Source: UBA699 sp050261915 | Lineage (GTDB): Bacteria > Bacillota > Clostridia > Clostridiales > Clostridiaceae | DNA: 64,000 bases | Direction: 5' to 3' | Assembly (NCBI GenBank): GCA_050261915.1 | Contig: JBLNDT010000071.1 | Span: 1-64,000 of the forward strand | Shown here: one piece after another, positions 25,013 to 34,783 of the stretch | How positions within the stretch are numbered: the first letter of the stretch is position 1 | How the letters are laid out: each line of letters starts with the position of its first letter | The notes under the pieces: model-generated | What the model was told of the DNA's origin: nothing | The model's input: the letters and a program-made list of their open reading frames with translations, nothing else | Database searches by the model: none | Position numbers and translations under genes: made by a program

Positions 25013-26956
25013 ATGAATAAGTTAGAAATAAACCAACAGTTTATTTTCCTAAGAGATGAAATAATAAGGAGGAATTTCAGCAATCTTAATGAAGAACAGT
25101 TAACGGCTGTTTTATCAAACAATAATGCTGTTATTACAGCTGCATGCCCGGGATCGGGGAAGACCCAGGTAATAGTAAACAGAATTATATATTTAACAGT
25201 ATATGGTAATATATATAATACAGATATTGTGCCAAAAAATTTAAGGGAAGAACATATAAATGAATTAAATAAATACTTAAACAATAAAGAAAGTTCGTTG
25301 CCAGATTGTCTAAGCGAGAAATCTGTTGAAATTTCCAAAATTGCTGTTATTACTTTCACCAGCATGGCTGCAGTTAATATGGAGGAAAGATATAAAAAAA
25401 TAACAGGAAGGGAAACAGTTCCGTTCTTTGGAACAATTCATTCATTGTTTTACAAACTTATAAGTGATTTATACCCAAATCTAAGCATAATTTCACAATC
25501 TCAGGTGATTGAAATAATTAAATCGGTACTTTGTGATTATGTGGATTCTTTAAAGGAGTTACAGATTAAGTGTGTATTAAACGAAATATCAAAATATAAA
25601 AACAGCATGTTGTTTAATATTGAACCAGAATTAAAGGTTGATAAAAAAATATTTAAAGAATGTTTTAATGCTTATGAAAATTATATGTGTGTAAATAATC
25701 TTATGGATTTTGATGATATTATAATAAAATGCATAAAGGCATTTGAATGGAATAGGAGAACTTTAGAAAAATATGCAAAAAAGTATAGTCACATTCTGGT
25801 AGATGAATTTCAGGATTGCGACAGCAGTCAGGTTCGTATTCTTCAGCATTTAACTGAAGGAGGAAACATATTTGCAGTAGGGGACGAAGATCAATGCATA
25901 TATGGATTCCGTGGTTCGCGGCCAGATTGTATGGTGGAATTTGATAAGTATTTTTATGGGGGAGTAAAATACTTCCTTAGTAAAAATTATAGAAGCACAA
26001 CCAGTATTATAGAAGCAGCAAGGAGAGTAATTTCAAACAACAAATTAAGAAATTCAAAAGAAATGCTTGGTGTTAAAAAAGAATTTGGGAAAGTAAATGT
26101 TCTTATTTCAACCACCGAGACAGAACAAGCTGAAAATATATCTGCAATAATATTAAATATGGAAAAATTTGAATGGAGTGAAACTGCGGTATTGTATAGG
26201 ACAAACAATGAAGCTCAAAATATTATAAGCAATTTAATTAAAAATAAGATAAAGTTTGAGCTTACAGATAAGAGCTATAATTTCTTCAACATGGAAATAT
26301 GTAAAGATATTGCTGCATATTTCAGGTTAAGTTTAAATCCAACCTGCCGAGATAGTTTTATAAGGGTAATTAATAAACCCTGCAGATATGTAAGCAAAAC
26401 AATAATAGGGAAGATTAGCAACAATGCTTTTTCAAGGAATTGGTTTAATTTTATTATGGATATTCCAGGTGTTAAAATTAGTCAGCTTAAAAGTATAAAA
26501 AAATTCGAGAAAAACGTAAGGAAAATTAAGTCAATGACTCCATTTAAAGCAATTGAATATATACTCGATAAAATAGGTTATAAGGGTTGTGTTAAAGAAT
26601 ACCAAAGGGAAATTCTAAATCAGTTTATTGAGATAAGCTCAGGCTTTAAAACATTAGCTGAGTTTTTAAACTTTATAGATGAATATAATAAAGAGGTAAG
26701 TAGTAGTGGAGAAGGTATTGTTTTAAGTACGATCCATGGTGCAAAAGGTCTAGAATACAAGAGTGTTTTTATTATCAACTGCAATAATGACAATATGCCT
26801 CATTCAAATAGTTCTGGAAATTTAGAGGAGGAAAGAAGGTTATTTTATGTAGGCATAACCAGGGCTAAGGAAGCTTTATGGCTTTCCTACTCAGAGATAT
26901 TTAAAGGAAATAATTCTAGCATTTCTCCCTTTATTTTGGAATCACTGAAAAATTAA
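25013..26956 (+). CDS. UvrD/Rep-family superfamily I helicase
   Basis: About 647 residues. Motif I (Walker A) is ACPGSGKTQV, motif Ia ITFTSMAA, motif II LVDEFQDCDS, motif III AVGDEDQCIYGFRGS, motif IV SKNYRST, motif V STIHGAKGLEYKSV and motif VI YVGITRAKEALW. A complete 3'-5' DNA helicase core, shorter than PcrA/UvrD (about 720-750), lacking part of the C-terminal region. ATG at 25013 has AAAGGAA upstream; an upstream in-frame ATG at 24974 has no ribosome-binding site. Its stop overlaps the convergent hydrolase gene by four bases. Distinct from HelD at 41959. Confidence 0.9.
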   Translation: MNKLEINQQFIFLRDEIIRRNFSNLNEEQLTAVLSNNNAVITAACPGSGKTQVIVNRIIYLTVYGNIYNTDIVPKNLREEHINELNKYLNNKESSLPDCLSEKSVEISKIAVITFTSMAAVNMEERYKKITGRETVPFFGTIHSLFYKLISDLYPNLSIISQSQVIEIIKSVLCDYVDSLKELQIKCVLNEISKYKNSMLFNIEPELKVDKKIFKECFNAYENYMCVNNLMDFDDIIIKCIKAFEWNRRTLEKYAKKYSHILVDEFQDCDSSQVRILQHLTEGGNIFAVGDEDQCIYGFRGSRPDCMVEFDKYFYGGVKYFLSKNYRSTTSIIEAARRVISNNKLRNSKEMLGVKKEFGKVNVLISTTETEQAENISAIILNMEKFEWSETAVLYRTNNEAQNIISNLIKNKIKFELTDKSYNFFNMEICKDIAAYFRLSLNPTCRDSFIRVINKPCRYVSKTIIGKISNNAFSRNWFNFIMDIPGVKISQLKSIKKFEKNVRKIKSMTPFKAIEYILDKIGYKGCVKEYQREILNQFIEISSGFKTLAEFLNFIDEYNKEVSSSGEGIVLSTIHGAKGLEYKSVFIINCNNDNMPHSNSSGNLEEERRLFYVGITRAKEALWLSYSEIFKGNNSSISPFILESLKN

Positions 26957-27660
26957 TTAAGAAATTCATCTATTATTGAAACACTCTCCATATTAGATAT
27001 TATATTAAAATGGTTAGTGTTTTTTATTATTTCCAAACGAGACCCATAAATATTTCTTTGTATTTCAAATGTATGTTTTTCATAAATAAGGTCATTTTCT
27101 GCAGCAAGTACTAGTGTTGGTTTAAATATCTGATTTAAATCAATTTCTGAAATGAACATATCATTTAACATTAAATCTAATTTCCACTTCTGAATTTTTA
27201 CTTTCTTAAAATATTTCGTAAAAGGTCTTAATAAAATAATGGAGAACTTTATTATTTCTCTAAACCATTTTTTAATTCCATTTACTTTATAATTACCTGA
27301 AATAAGAACTAATTTATGTATCAATTGAGGACACTTTTTGGCTATCATTAACCCAATATTTGCTCCATCACTATACCCTATAATACATATATTAGAAAGA
27401 CTTTTTTTATTGCAGAAAGTAATAACATCATCTGCAAATAAACTTATAGAATACGGAACTTCGCCACACTGGCTTAATCCATGTCCTCTACTATCAATAG
27501 CGATGACTTTGTATCGTTTGGAAAAATAATTATATAGATTGTATAAGCTCTTACTATTCATACTATTGCCATGTAAAAATATTAAACTATCACCTTGTCC
27601 TTTTTCATAATAGTTTAATATTAAACCATCAATATCCAACAGATTACTATTATTCATCAT
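26953..27660 (-). CDS. Alpha/beta hydrolase
   Basis: Protein of 235 residues with oxyanion-hole motif FLHGNSMNSKS, nucleophile elbow IGYSDGANIG (Ser), acid residue in AAENDLIYE and catalytic His in NTNHFNIIS. Substrate unknown; no signal peptide. The ribosome-binding site (AGAAGTGA) is weak. It is followed upstream by a four-helix membrane protein gene on the same strand, 42 bases away. Confidence 0.85.
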   Translation of the reverse strand: MMNNSNLLDIDGLILNYYEKGQGDSLIFLHGNSMNSKSLYNLYNYFSKRYKVIAIDSRGHGLSQCGEVPYSISLFADDVITFCNKKSLSNICIIGYSDGANIGLMIAKKCPQLIHKLVLISGNYKVNGIKKWFREIIKFSIILLRPFTKYFKKVKIQKWKLDLMLNDMFISEIDLNQIFKPTLVLAAENDLIYEKHTFEIQRNIYGSRLEIIKNTNHFNIISNMESVSIIDEFLN

Positions 27661-27702
27661 AATATCACTTCTTTTCTAAAATTTCTTCCCTAACTGCCGT
27701 GC

Positions 27703-28131
27703 CTAAACTTTTTTTACTTTTTTTATTGATAAAAATGCTGCTAAAAACATTCCTAATGATATAGTTGAAATTATTACTGACATTGTTAAGTGACTTATGT
27801 GAAAATAACCTAATCCATTCCATTGGCCTAGTAATAGGACTGCCAATAATAGAGCCCAGCTAACTGGAATTCCTGTAGCATTAGTAAAAGCAATTAATAT
27901 TCCCAAAAGCAATGTTATAAACCAAAAGAAAGTACAATATTTTAAAAGGATTGGATTTTTCATTCTTATGCTTATTATTGAAATAAGAATCCAAATTATG
28001 ATATATGTAAATGTTACAAAAAGATTATTTATAGTTGCGGGGGATCCCATTAAAAATTCTTTAAAATTCAAAATCATACATCCAATGACAAGGAGTATTG
28101 ATAGAATTATTAACATTACTGTTTTAAACAT
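27703..28131 (-). CDS. Four-helix integral membrane protein, unknown
   Basis: A 142-residue, strongly hydrophobic protein with four to five predicted membrane helices (about 5-22, 35-55, 64-83, 87-103, 112-133) and a basic tail KKVKKV. No family recognised. ATG with GAGGTAAAGG upstream. Upstream of the alpha/beta hydrolase gene on the same strand, likely one unit. Confidence 0.65.
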   Translation of the reverse strand: MFKTVMLIILSILLVIGCMILNFKEFLMGSPATINNLFVTFTYIIIWILISIISIRMKNPILLKYCTFFWFITLLLGILIAFTNATGIPVSWALLLAVLLLGQWNGLGYFHISHLTMSVIISTISLGMFLAAFLSIKKVKKV

Positions 28132-28318
28132 GCCTTTACCTCATTCTTACTTTTTATATTAATTATACCATAATAAGGTATAAAATAATAATTTGAAGAT
28201 AAAAGGTAAAAAATCTCTTTTCATATCCGAGTGTTTAGGTTAATATAATAGTAGATATAATTTAACTAAATATTTTATAAAATTTACATAATAAAATTAA
28301 AGAGTCAGGAGATAGGAA

Positions 28319-28909
28319 ATGATGTCATGGTTTGATTCACATTTTGGATTATTAGCATTAATTATTATTGTGGTACTTGTATTAATTATTATTTATTACT
28401 CTATGGAAATGAGAAATCAGGCAAGGTATGCTCGTAAAACCTTAGACATGGAAGTTAGAATGATAAAAAATACAGGAATGAATTATTCATATTTATTAAG
28501 CACTGAGTTTAATTACAATCAAAATATCTTGGCAAGCTATATAAATGACAAAGTTAAATTTGAAGATACTGCAGTTGTATTTTACAACTTTAATAACTTT
28601 CAAAATTTAAAATTGGAAATCTGGGATGAAATAAAAACAGAAGTTCCAAAATATTTTTCTGCAACACTTATGTACGATTTGGTGGAATATTATTCTAAAG
28701 TTGAAGATTTGGCAGTGAACTCCCATTTTAACAACGATCAAAGATCGGAAATGGTGGTTGAAATATTTAAATCAATGTACACCTGTATAAATTTAATGGA
28801 ATCAGAATTTAAAATTGAGATAAAAAAACGTGAAACTTTACATTTGGATGAATGCACAATTAAAGTAAATACAAAGACAGGGGAAATAGCGGTTTCAGAA
28901 AAAAGTTAA
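28319..28909 (+). CDS. Membrane-anchored protein with cytoplasmic helical domain, unknown
   Basis: Protein of 196 residues: one N-terminal membrane helix (about 8-28, LLALIIIVVLVLIIIYY), a basic helix and a predominantly alpha-helical soluble domain of about 160 residues with many Glu/Lys. AGGAGA lies six bases before the first of two adjacent ATG codons. It precedes the FtsA-like gene on the same strand by about 100 bases, separated by an inverted repeat. A role as membrane partner of that ATPase is only a neighbour-based guess. Confidence 0.65.
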   Translation: MMSWFDSHFGLLALIIIVVLVLIIIYYSMEMRNQARYARKTLDMEVRMIKNTGMNYSYLLSTEFNYNQNILASYINDKVKFEDTAVVFYNFNNFQNLKLEIWDEIKTEVPKYFSATLMYDLVEYYSKVEDLAVNSHFNNDQRSEMVVEIFKSMYTCINLMESEFKIEIKKRETLHLDECTIKVNTKTGEIAVSEKS

Positions 28910-28947
28910 ATTGAAACTTTAAATTTAATAGTATATAATTTTATTAG

Positions 28948-28978
28948 GCTCATAATCAGAATAATTTTGATTATGAGC
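28948..28978 (+). repeat. 11-base perfect inverted repeat before FtsA-like gene
   Basis: GCTCATAATCA / TGATTATGAGC with a 9-base loop. The sequence after it (TTTAAAATTATG) is not a clean T-run, so it may be a weak terminator of the upstream gene or an operator for the downstream one. Confidence 0.6.
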
Positions 28979-29006
28979 TTTAAAATTATGTTTTAAGGAG
29001 ACAGAG

Positions 29007-30956
29007 ATGGATAATTCTATTTTTGCATTAGATATAGGAACAAGATCAATAATAGGTACAGTAGGTGCAGTAAGGGATAAAAAATTCAATGTTATTGCGG
29101 AGTCAATGTTAGAACATGAAGAGAGAGCCATGAAGGATGGACAAATACATGATATTAATCTTGTGGCAGCAACCATCAAGAAAGTAATAGCTGATATTGA
29201 AAAACAAATAGGTATAAGACCTGAAAAAGTATCAATAGCGGCTGCAGGAAGATTTTTAAAAACTGTAACAGTGAGAGCGGAATTAAAAATTGATAGCGAC
29301 AGGGAAATAGATAAGGATATAATAAGAAGTCTTGAGTTAACTGCCTTAAAAAATGCTGAGAACCTTATTAACGAAAGCTCAGTAGGGGATTTGTACTGTG
29401 TTGGATATAGCGTTAAGAATTTCTATTTAAATGGATATAGTATAAGCAGTCTTCTTTCTCATAAAGGGGAACAAATTGAAGCAGAAATAATAGCAACATT
29501 TCTGCCAAGATCCGTGGTAAATAGTCTTTATACAGTTATGGATATAGTTGGGTTGCAGGTTATAAACCTTACATTAGAGCCTATAGCGGCAATGGAAGCA
29601 GCAATTCCAAACAATCTCAGGCTCTTAAACCTTGCACTTATAGATATAGGAGCTGGTACTTCTGATATAGCCATATCCTCAAAGGATACCATATGTGCTT
29701 ATGGTATGGTGCCATTAGCTGGTGATGAAATAACTGAGGCCATAGCACAAAATTATGTCGTTGATTTTAATACAGCAGAAAGCATGAAAAAACAATGTTC
29801 AATTAAGGATACAGTGGAATATACAGATATTCTTGGATTTCAAAACAGCATTCCTTCAAGTGAACTTATAGATTACATAGAGCCTCAGGTTAAGATGATA
29901 GCAGATGAGGTTTGTTTGAAAATTAAGGAACTTAATGGAGACAAATCTCCTAGTGCAGTATTTCTTGTTGGAGGAGGAGCTTATACTCCAAAGCTTAGAG
30001 AATTTGTAGCCTTGAATCTAAATATTCCTATAAACAGGGTAGGTATAAGAGGCAGAGATGAGGTACAGGAGTGCATATGCCAGGACAACAGCCTTGGCAG
30101 TATAGGGGTAACAGTCCTTGGAATAGCTTTGAATGCAATTAAAAATTCAGGTAATGATTTTATGGATGTAGTGTTAAATGGCAATGTAGTGAGCTTATTT
30201 AATTCACATAAAAACACTGTTATGGATGCAATGGTTCAAGGTGGAATAAACCCAAAAGTTTTGATCGGAAGAAATGGGAAAAATAAAAAGTTTTATGTAA
30301 ATGGTATAAAGCGGGTTGCCTTTGGATTATTTTCTGAAAATGCAGTTGTCACCATAAATGGACATGAAGCCAGCATTGATTCTGAAGTAAAAGAAGGAGA
30401 CAATATTGTAATACATTATGCAAAAGATGGTAAAGACGCTGAGCCTAAAATCAAGGATTTTGTGGTTAATTTTAATTCTGTAAGTTTTTATTTGAATGGA
30501 GAAATCAAGTATCTTGAGCCAATTTGCAGCATAAATGGGATAAAGGCAGAGATGGATTCGCAAATCAATGAGGAAGACTCTGTTACAATAATATATCCTG
30601 AAACACTAAGGGATTATATTACTAATATAGAAGAAGAGATTCAGGGGGCGGAATATTTCATTGGAGATAAACCTATTTCCTATGACTATACTATAAAAGA
30701 AGGGGATTTGATAGATTCTATCAGCAAGGAGACGGAAGATGTATCCTCAAAACCATTTATTATTATTAAATTTAATGGAATGGAATTGATTCTTTCTGGC
30801 AAAGAAGAATATGTCTTTGTGGATGTATTCAATTATACAGATTTTGATTTGATGATTCCAAAAGGTAAGCTGGTACTTTTATTAAACGGAAATCCTGCTG
30901 GATATTATGATAAAATCCAAGCTGGAGATGATATACAAGTATATTGGCAAAATTAA
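29007..30956 (+). CDS. FtsA-like actin-fold ATPase with C-terminal repeat extension
   Basis: Protein of 649 residues. Residues 1-380 form an FtsA/PilM-type actin-fold ATPase: phosphate-1 ALDIGTRSIIGTVG, phosphate-2 LIDIGAGTSDIAI, adenosine motif FLVGGGAYTPKLREF. Residues about 385-649 are an extension containing three copies of a pattern NGxxAxxDxxIxxGDxIxIxY: INGHEASIDSEVKEGDNI, INGIKAEMDSQINEEDSV and LNGNPAGYYDKIQAGDDI, each about 22 residues inside a beta-rich unit. The amphipathic membrane-targeting helix at the end of canonical FtsA (about 420 residues) is absent. It is not beside ftsZ. Role in division or polymer formation is inferred from the fold only. ATG with AAGGAG upstream. Confidence 0.82.
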   Translation: MDNSIFALDIGTRSIIGTVGAVRDKKFNVIAESMLEHEERAMKDGQIHDINLVAATIKKVIADIEKQIGIRPEKVSIAAAGRFLKTVTVRAELKIDSDREIDKDIIRSLELTALKNAENLINESSVGDLYCVGYSVKNFYLNGYSISSLLSHKGEQIEAEIIATFLPRSVVNSLYTVMDIVGLQVINLTLEPIAAMEAAIPNNLRLLNLALIDIGAGTSDIAISSKDTICAYGMVPLAGDEITEAIAQNYVVDFNTAESMKKQCSIKDTVEYTDILGFQNSIPSSELIDYIEPQVKMIADEVCLKIKELNGDKSPSAVFLVGGGAYTPKLREFVALNLNIPINRVGIRGRDEVQECICQDNSLGSIGVTVLGIALNAIKNSGNDFMDVVLNGNVVSLFNSHKNTVMDAMVQGGINPKVLIGRNGKNKKFYVNGIKRVAFGLFSENAVVTINGHEASIDSEVKEGDNIVIHYAKDGKDAEPKIKDFVVNFNSVSFYLNGEIKYLEPICSINGIKAEMDSQINEEDSVTIIYPETLRDYITNIEEEIQGAEYFIGDKPISYDYTIKEGDLIDSISKETEDVSSKPFIIIKFNGMELILSGKEEYVFVDVFNYTDFDLMIPKGKLVLLLNGNPAGYYDKIQAGDDIQVYWQN

Positions 30957-30973
30957 ATAAAGGAGCTGTGCAT

Positions 30974-32161
30974 ATGGCAAATATAGATTTTATTAAAATG
31001 GCAGAAGAATTAAAGGATGATTTAATTAATTATAGAAGGTATTTTCATGAAAATCCTGAACTTGGATATGAAGAATACGAAACCTCTGAAACAGTTAAAA
31101 ATTTTCTTAAAGCCGAAGGAATTGAGTTTTATGAAACAGCTGGAACTGGGATTTGCGGTATTATAAGAGGCAATGGAGAAAAGACAGTTGCTCTTAGGGG
31201 AGACATGGATGCTTTACCTATACAAGATGCAAAGGAAACCAGTTATTCATCAAAAATAAAGGGCAAAATGCATGCCTGTGGTCATGATGCCCATACTGCA
31301 ATTCTAATGGGTGCAGCAAAAATGTTGAACAGTATTAAGGGTGAATTAAAGGGTAATGTGAAACTATTATTTGAGCCTGCCGAAGAAACCACAGGTGGAG
31401 CAAGGGTAATGATAAAAGAAGGGGTCCTTGAAAAACCGCATGTTGAAGCGGTGATAGGTCTTCATGTGGATGAAAATATTCCAACTGGTATGATCGGAGT
31501 TAAAAAAGGTGTTGTAAATGCTGCCTCCAATCCATTTACAATAAAGATAACAGGAAAAGGAGGGCACGGTGCAAGACCTGAAGATGCAATAGATCCTGTA
31601 GTTATTGCAAGTTCAGTTGTTATGAACCTCCAAAGCATTGTAAGCAGGGAGTTAACTCCAGCTGTTCCTTCAGTACTTACCATTGGGACGATTCATGGTG
31701 GAACAGCTCAAAACATAATTCCAGAGGATGTAACAATATCTGGCATAATAAGGACTATGACAAAGGAACACAGAGAGTATGTTAAAAGAAGACTTGTAGA
31801 AATTACTGAAGGAGTAACTACCGCATTAAGAGGAAGCTGTCACATTGAAATAGTTGAAAGCTATCCTTGTCTTTATAATGATGACAATATGGTAGAAATG
31901 TTTAGAAATTGTGCAAAGGAACAAATCGGAGAAGAAAATATAAAGACTTTGGAAAAGCCAAGCCTTGGAGTTGAAAGCTTTGCTTATTTTTCAATGGAAA
32001 GACCTTCAGTTTTCTATTTTTTGGGCTGCAGAAATGAAGAAAAAGGCATAATAAACCCTGCTCATGGGAATAAGTTTGATATAGATGAGGATTGTCTAGT
32101 AATTGGTGCAGCACTTCAGTGTGCATCCGCATACAATTATTTAAATGTTGCTTTTGATTAA
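30974..32161 (+). CDS. M20 family amidohydrolase
   Basis: Protein of 395 residues, of the hippurate/IAA-amino-acid hydrolase type that removes N-acyl groups from amino acids. Metal-site motifs: HACGHDAHT, EPAEETTGG, GLHVDENIPTG and PAHGNKFD; the dimerisation domain starts at GKGGHGARPEDAIDP. Start ATG at 30974 with AGGAG upstream; the open frame continues to a TTG at 30944 inside the preceding gene, without support. Substrate unknown. Confidence 0.9.
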   Translation: MANIDFIKMAEELKDDLINYRRYFHENPELGYEEYETSETVKNFLKAEGIEFYETAGTGICGIIRGNGEKTVALRGDMDALPIQDAKETSYSSKIKGKMHACGHDAHTAILMGAAKMLNSIKGELKGNVKLLFEPAEETTGGARVMIKEGVLEKPHVEAVIGLHVDENIPTGMIGVKKGVVNAASNPFTIKITGKGGHGARPEDAIDPVVIASSVVMNLQSIVSRELTPAVPSVLTIGTIHGGTAQNIIPEDVTISGIIRTMTKEHREYVKRRLVEITEGVTTALRGSCHIEIVESYPCLYNDDNMVEMFRNCAKEQIGEENIKTLEKPSLGVESFAYFSMERPSVFYFLGCRNEEKGIINPAHGNKFDIDEDCLVIGAALQCASAYNYLNVAFD

Positions 32162-32203
32162 GGCACGGTATATAATAAGGTGTTCAAATAAAGGAGTGGT
32201 TTA

Positions 32204-33157
32204 ATGAAAGTAACAATAGGCAGTAATGAGGCTGGACAAAGGATAGATAAATTTCTAAGAAAATGGCTTAAAGATGTTCCTTTAAGTGCAATATACAGAA
32301 ATTTAAGAAAAGGTGACGTTAAAGTAAATGGTAAAAAGGTGAAGGAAAAATATTCTCTAAATGAAGGGGATATTGTTGAATTAAGAGAGATTACCAGTGA
32401 AGATAAAAAAGCTAAATTTGTTAGAATAGACAATAATATTCAAACTTTATATGAAGACCAGGACATACTGCTGGTGGAAAAATGGCCGGGGGTGCTTGTA
32501 CATTCTGACAAGAATAACGGGGAAGCAACTTTAACAGACTTTGTTCTTTCATATCTTTATGACAAGGGAGATTACAAACCAGAAAAGGAAACTTCCTTTA
32601 TTCCTGCACCATGCAACAGATTGGACAGAAATACATCGGGAATTGTCATATTCGGTAAGAGCTATGAAGGCTTAAAGACAATGAATGAAATGTTAAGGGA
32701 TAGAAAAATAAAAAAATATTACCAGGCATTAGTAAAAGGTAAAATTAAAGATGGCTACTATGAGGCATATATATCAAAAACTCAGGATTCAAACATATCA
32801 AAGATATATCATGAAGAAAAGCCAGGATTCAAGAAAATAGAAATGAATGTTAAAACAATACAGACCTGTGGAACATTTTCACTTTTGGAGCTTGAGCTTC
32901 TTACAGGAAGAAGTCATCAGCTGAGGGCTCATTTAAGTTCTCTAGGGAACCCAATTGTTGGAGATAAGAAATATGGAGACAGCAAAACAAATAATTTCTT
33001 TGAAAACAAATATGGACTAAGCTATCAATTTTTATATGCTTATAAGCTTATATTCAAGGATTGCGGCGAGAAATTTTCATATTTAGAGAATAAAACTATA
33101 GCTGTAGCACTGCCTCCTGTATTTAAAAAGATAAAGAATGATGTTTTTAAATTTTAA
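32204..33157 (+). CDS. RluA-family pseudouridine synthase
   Basis: Protein of 317 residues that isomerises uridine in rRNA or tRNA. An N-terminal S4 RNA-binding domain (GQRIDKFLRKWLKDVPLS, about 8-70) precedes the catalytic domain with NRLDRNTSG, whose Asp is the catalytic residue, and TGRSHQLRAHLS. It resembles RluC/RluD-type enzymes of clostridia; the target uridine cannot be read from sequence. ATG with AAAGGAG upstream; 18 bases before the flippase gene. Confidence 0.92.
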   Translation: MKVTIGSNEAGQRIDKFLRKWLKDVPLSAIYRNLRKGDVKVNGKKVKEKYSLNEGDIVELREITSEDKKAKFVRIDNNIQTLYEDQDILLVEKWPGVLVHSDKNNGEATLTDFVLSYLYDKGDYKPEKETSFIPAPCNRLDRNTSGIVIFGKSYEGLKTMNEMLRDRKIKKYYQALVKGKIKDGYYEAYISKTQDSNISKIYHEEKPGFKKIEMNVKTIQTCGTFSLLELELLTGRSHQLRAHLSSLGNPIVGDKKYGDSKTNNFFENKYGLSYQFLYAYKLIFKDCGEKFSYLENKTIAVALPPVFKKIKNDVFKF

Positions 33158-33175
33158 TTAATTTAGGAGTCTGTT

Positions 33176-34783
33176 ATGAAGGAACAATCTACAGCCAAAG
33201 GTTTCGCCATACTTTCTGCAGGTACAGTAGTAGTTAAGATATTGTCCCTGGTATATATACCTCTTCTTATTATGATTATTGGTGATGAGGGGTATGGAAT
33301 ATTTGGTGCAGCATATCAGGTATATGCCTTTATATTTGTAATAACAAATTCTGGAATACCTGTTGCTATTTCAAAACTTGTTTCAGAACTAAATGCCACA
33401 GGGAATTATAAAGATGCAGTAAAGAGCTTTAAAATATCCAGGTTTATGCTTATTCTTATTGGGATATTTATGTCTATAACCATTATATTAATTGCGGTTC
33501 CAATGGCAAAGGCTGTGAAATATGAAAAAGCATACTTGTCTATAATGATGCTTGCTCCTGCAGTGCTATTTACATCAATGGCTTCAGCATACAGAGGGTA
33601 TTTTCAGGGCAATAAGAACATGATACCAACTGCTACCTCTCAGGTTTTAGAACAATTAGCCAATACAATATTTGCTGCGATATTTTCTGTTTACCTTATG
33701 CGGTATGGAGTTGTTGTTGGATGTGCAGGGGCTCCAATAGGAACTTCAATAGGTGCACTTATATCAGCTACATATCTTATATATTATTATGAAAAACACA
33801 AAGCAGCAGATCATAAACATATGGATCCGGAGCACCATATAGAGAGGTTTAAAACTAAACAGCTTGTAAGGAAAATAATTTACTACAGTCTTCCAATAAC
33901 CCTATGTGTTGGCATGACTTATGCAGGAAACTTAGTGGACCTTGGAAATACAAAAGCAAGACTTTTAGTGGGGGGATTTAGTGAAACAAATGCCACAATT
34001 TTATATGGTTATCTTGCTAAATATCAGCAGCTGCTTAATGTTCCAATTGCATTAATATCATCCCTTGCAGCAGCAATTCTCCCAGCCCTATCTGCAGCAG
34101 CTGCAGTTAAAAACAGAAAAGAGCTCCAGGATAAAATAAACTATTCCCTTAGATTATGTTTTTTAATATCTCTTCCATGTGCTGTGGGGCTTGGGGTTTT
34201 AAGCACACCAATTTATGAGCTGCTTAAATTTCGAGGGGGAGCCTTCATAATGGGATACGGATCTGCAGTTCTAGTGTTTTTAGCAGTAATGCAGATACAA
34301 AGTACAATCCTTCAGGGTATAGGAAAACTATATATAGCAACATTTTTCTCCATAATCGGTATAGTGTTTAAAGTAGTAGTTAACTATATATTAATAGCAA
34401 TACCTGGGATAAATATATCTGGTGCAATTATTGGAAGTATAGTAGGTTATTCAGTTCCAGTATTATTAAACCAAAGAATGATAAATAAAACTCTAAAGTG
34501 TAAGATCAAACTATACAAGCAAGCAATGAAACCACTAATTTCTGCCTTATTTATGGGAATTATGGTTTTTGTAACTTATTATCTTTTCCACAGTATTACA
34601 GGACTTTTAGGCAATAATTATTTTATTAGAGCTTTAGTAACAACTATTGCAATTATTTCAGGCGCATATTACTATTTGTTTGGCTTGACCTATACCCATG
34701 GTATAAGGAAAAGCGATATAAATATGATTCCACGAAAACTTAGAAGATTAATACCGAGCTTTATCTTAAATAAAATACTTTAA
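33176..34783 (+). CDS. MOP-superfamily flippase, MurJ/YtgP-like
   Basis: Integral membrane protein of 535 residues with about 14 predicted helices. The start (GFAILSAGTVVVKILSLVYI and GIPVAISKLVSELNA) resembles YtgP/MurJ and SpoVB-type flippases. A lipid II or polysaccharide-precursor flippase role is the likeliest reading; 535 residues is nearer to YtgP than to SpoVB. ATG with TTAGGAG upstream, 18 bases after the rluA-like gene. Its last 23 bases overlap the convergent spoVB-like gene. Confidence 0.82.
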   Translation: MKEQSTAKGFAILSAGTVVVKILSLVYIPLLIMIIGDEGYGIFGAAYQVYAFIFVITNSGIPVAISKLVSELNATGNYKDAVKSFKISRFMLILIGIFMSITIILIAVPMAKAVKYEKAYLSIMMLAPAVLFTSMASAYRGYFQGNKNMIPTATSQVLEQLANTIFAAIFSVYLMRYGVVVGCAGAPIGTSIGALISATYLIYYYEKHKAADHKHMDPEHHIERFKTKQLVRKIIYYSLPITLCVGMTYAGNLVDLGNTKARLLVGGFSETNATILYGYLAKYQQLLNVPIALISSLAAAILPALSAAAAVKNRKELQDKINYSLRLCFLISLPCAVGLGVLSTPIYELLKFRGGAFIMGYGSAVLVFLAVMQIQSTILQGIGKLYIATFFSIIGIVFKVVVNYILIAIPGINISGAIIGSIVGYSVPVLLNQRMINKTLKCKIKLYKQAMKPLISALFMGIMVFVTYYLFHSITGLLGNNYFIRALVTTIAIISGAYYYLFGLTYTHGIRKSDINMIPRKLRRLIPSFILNKIL

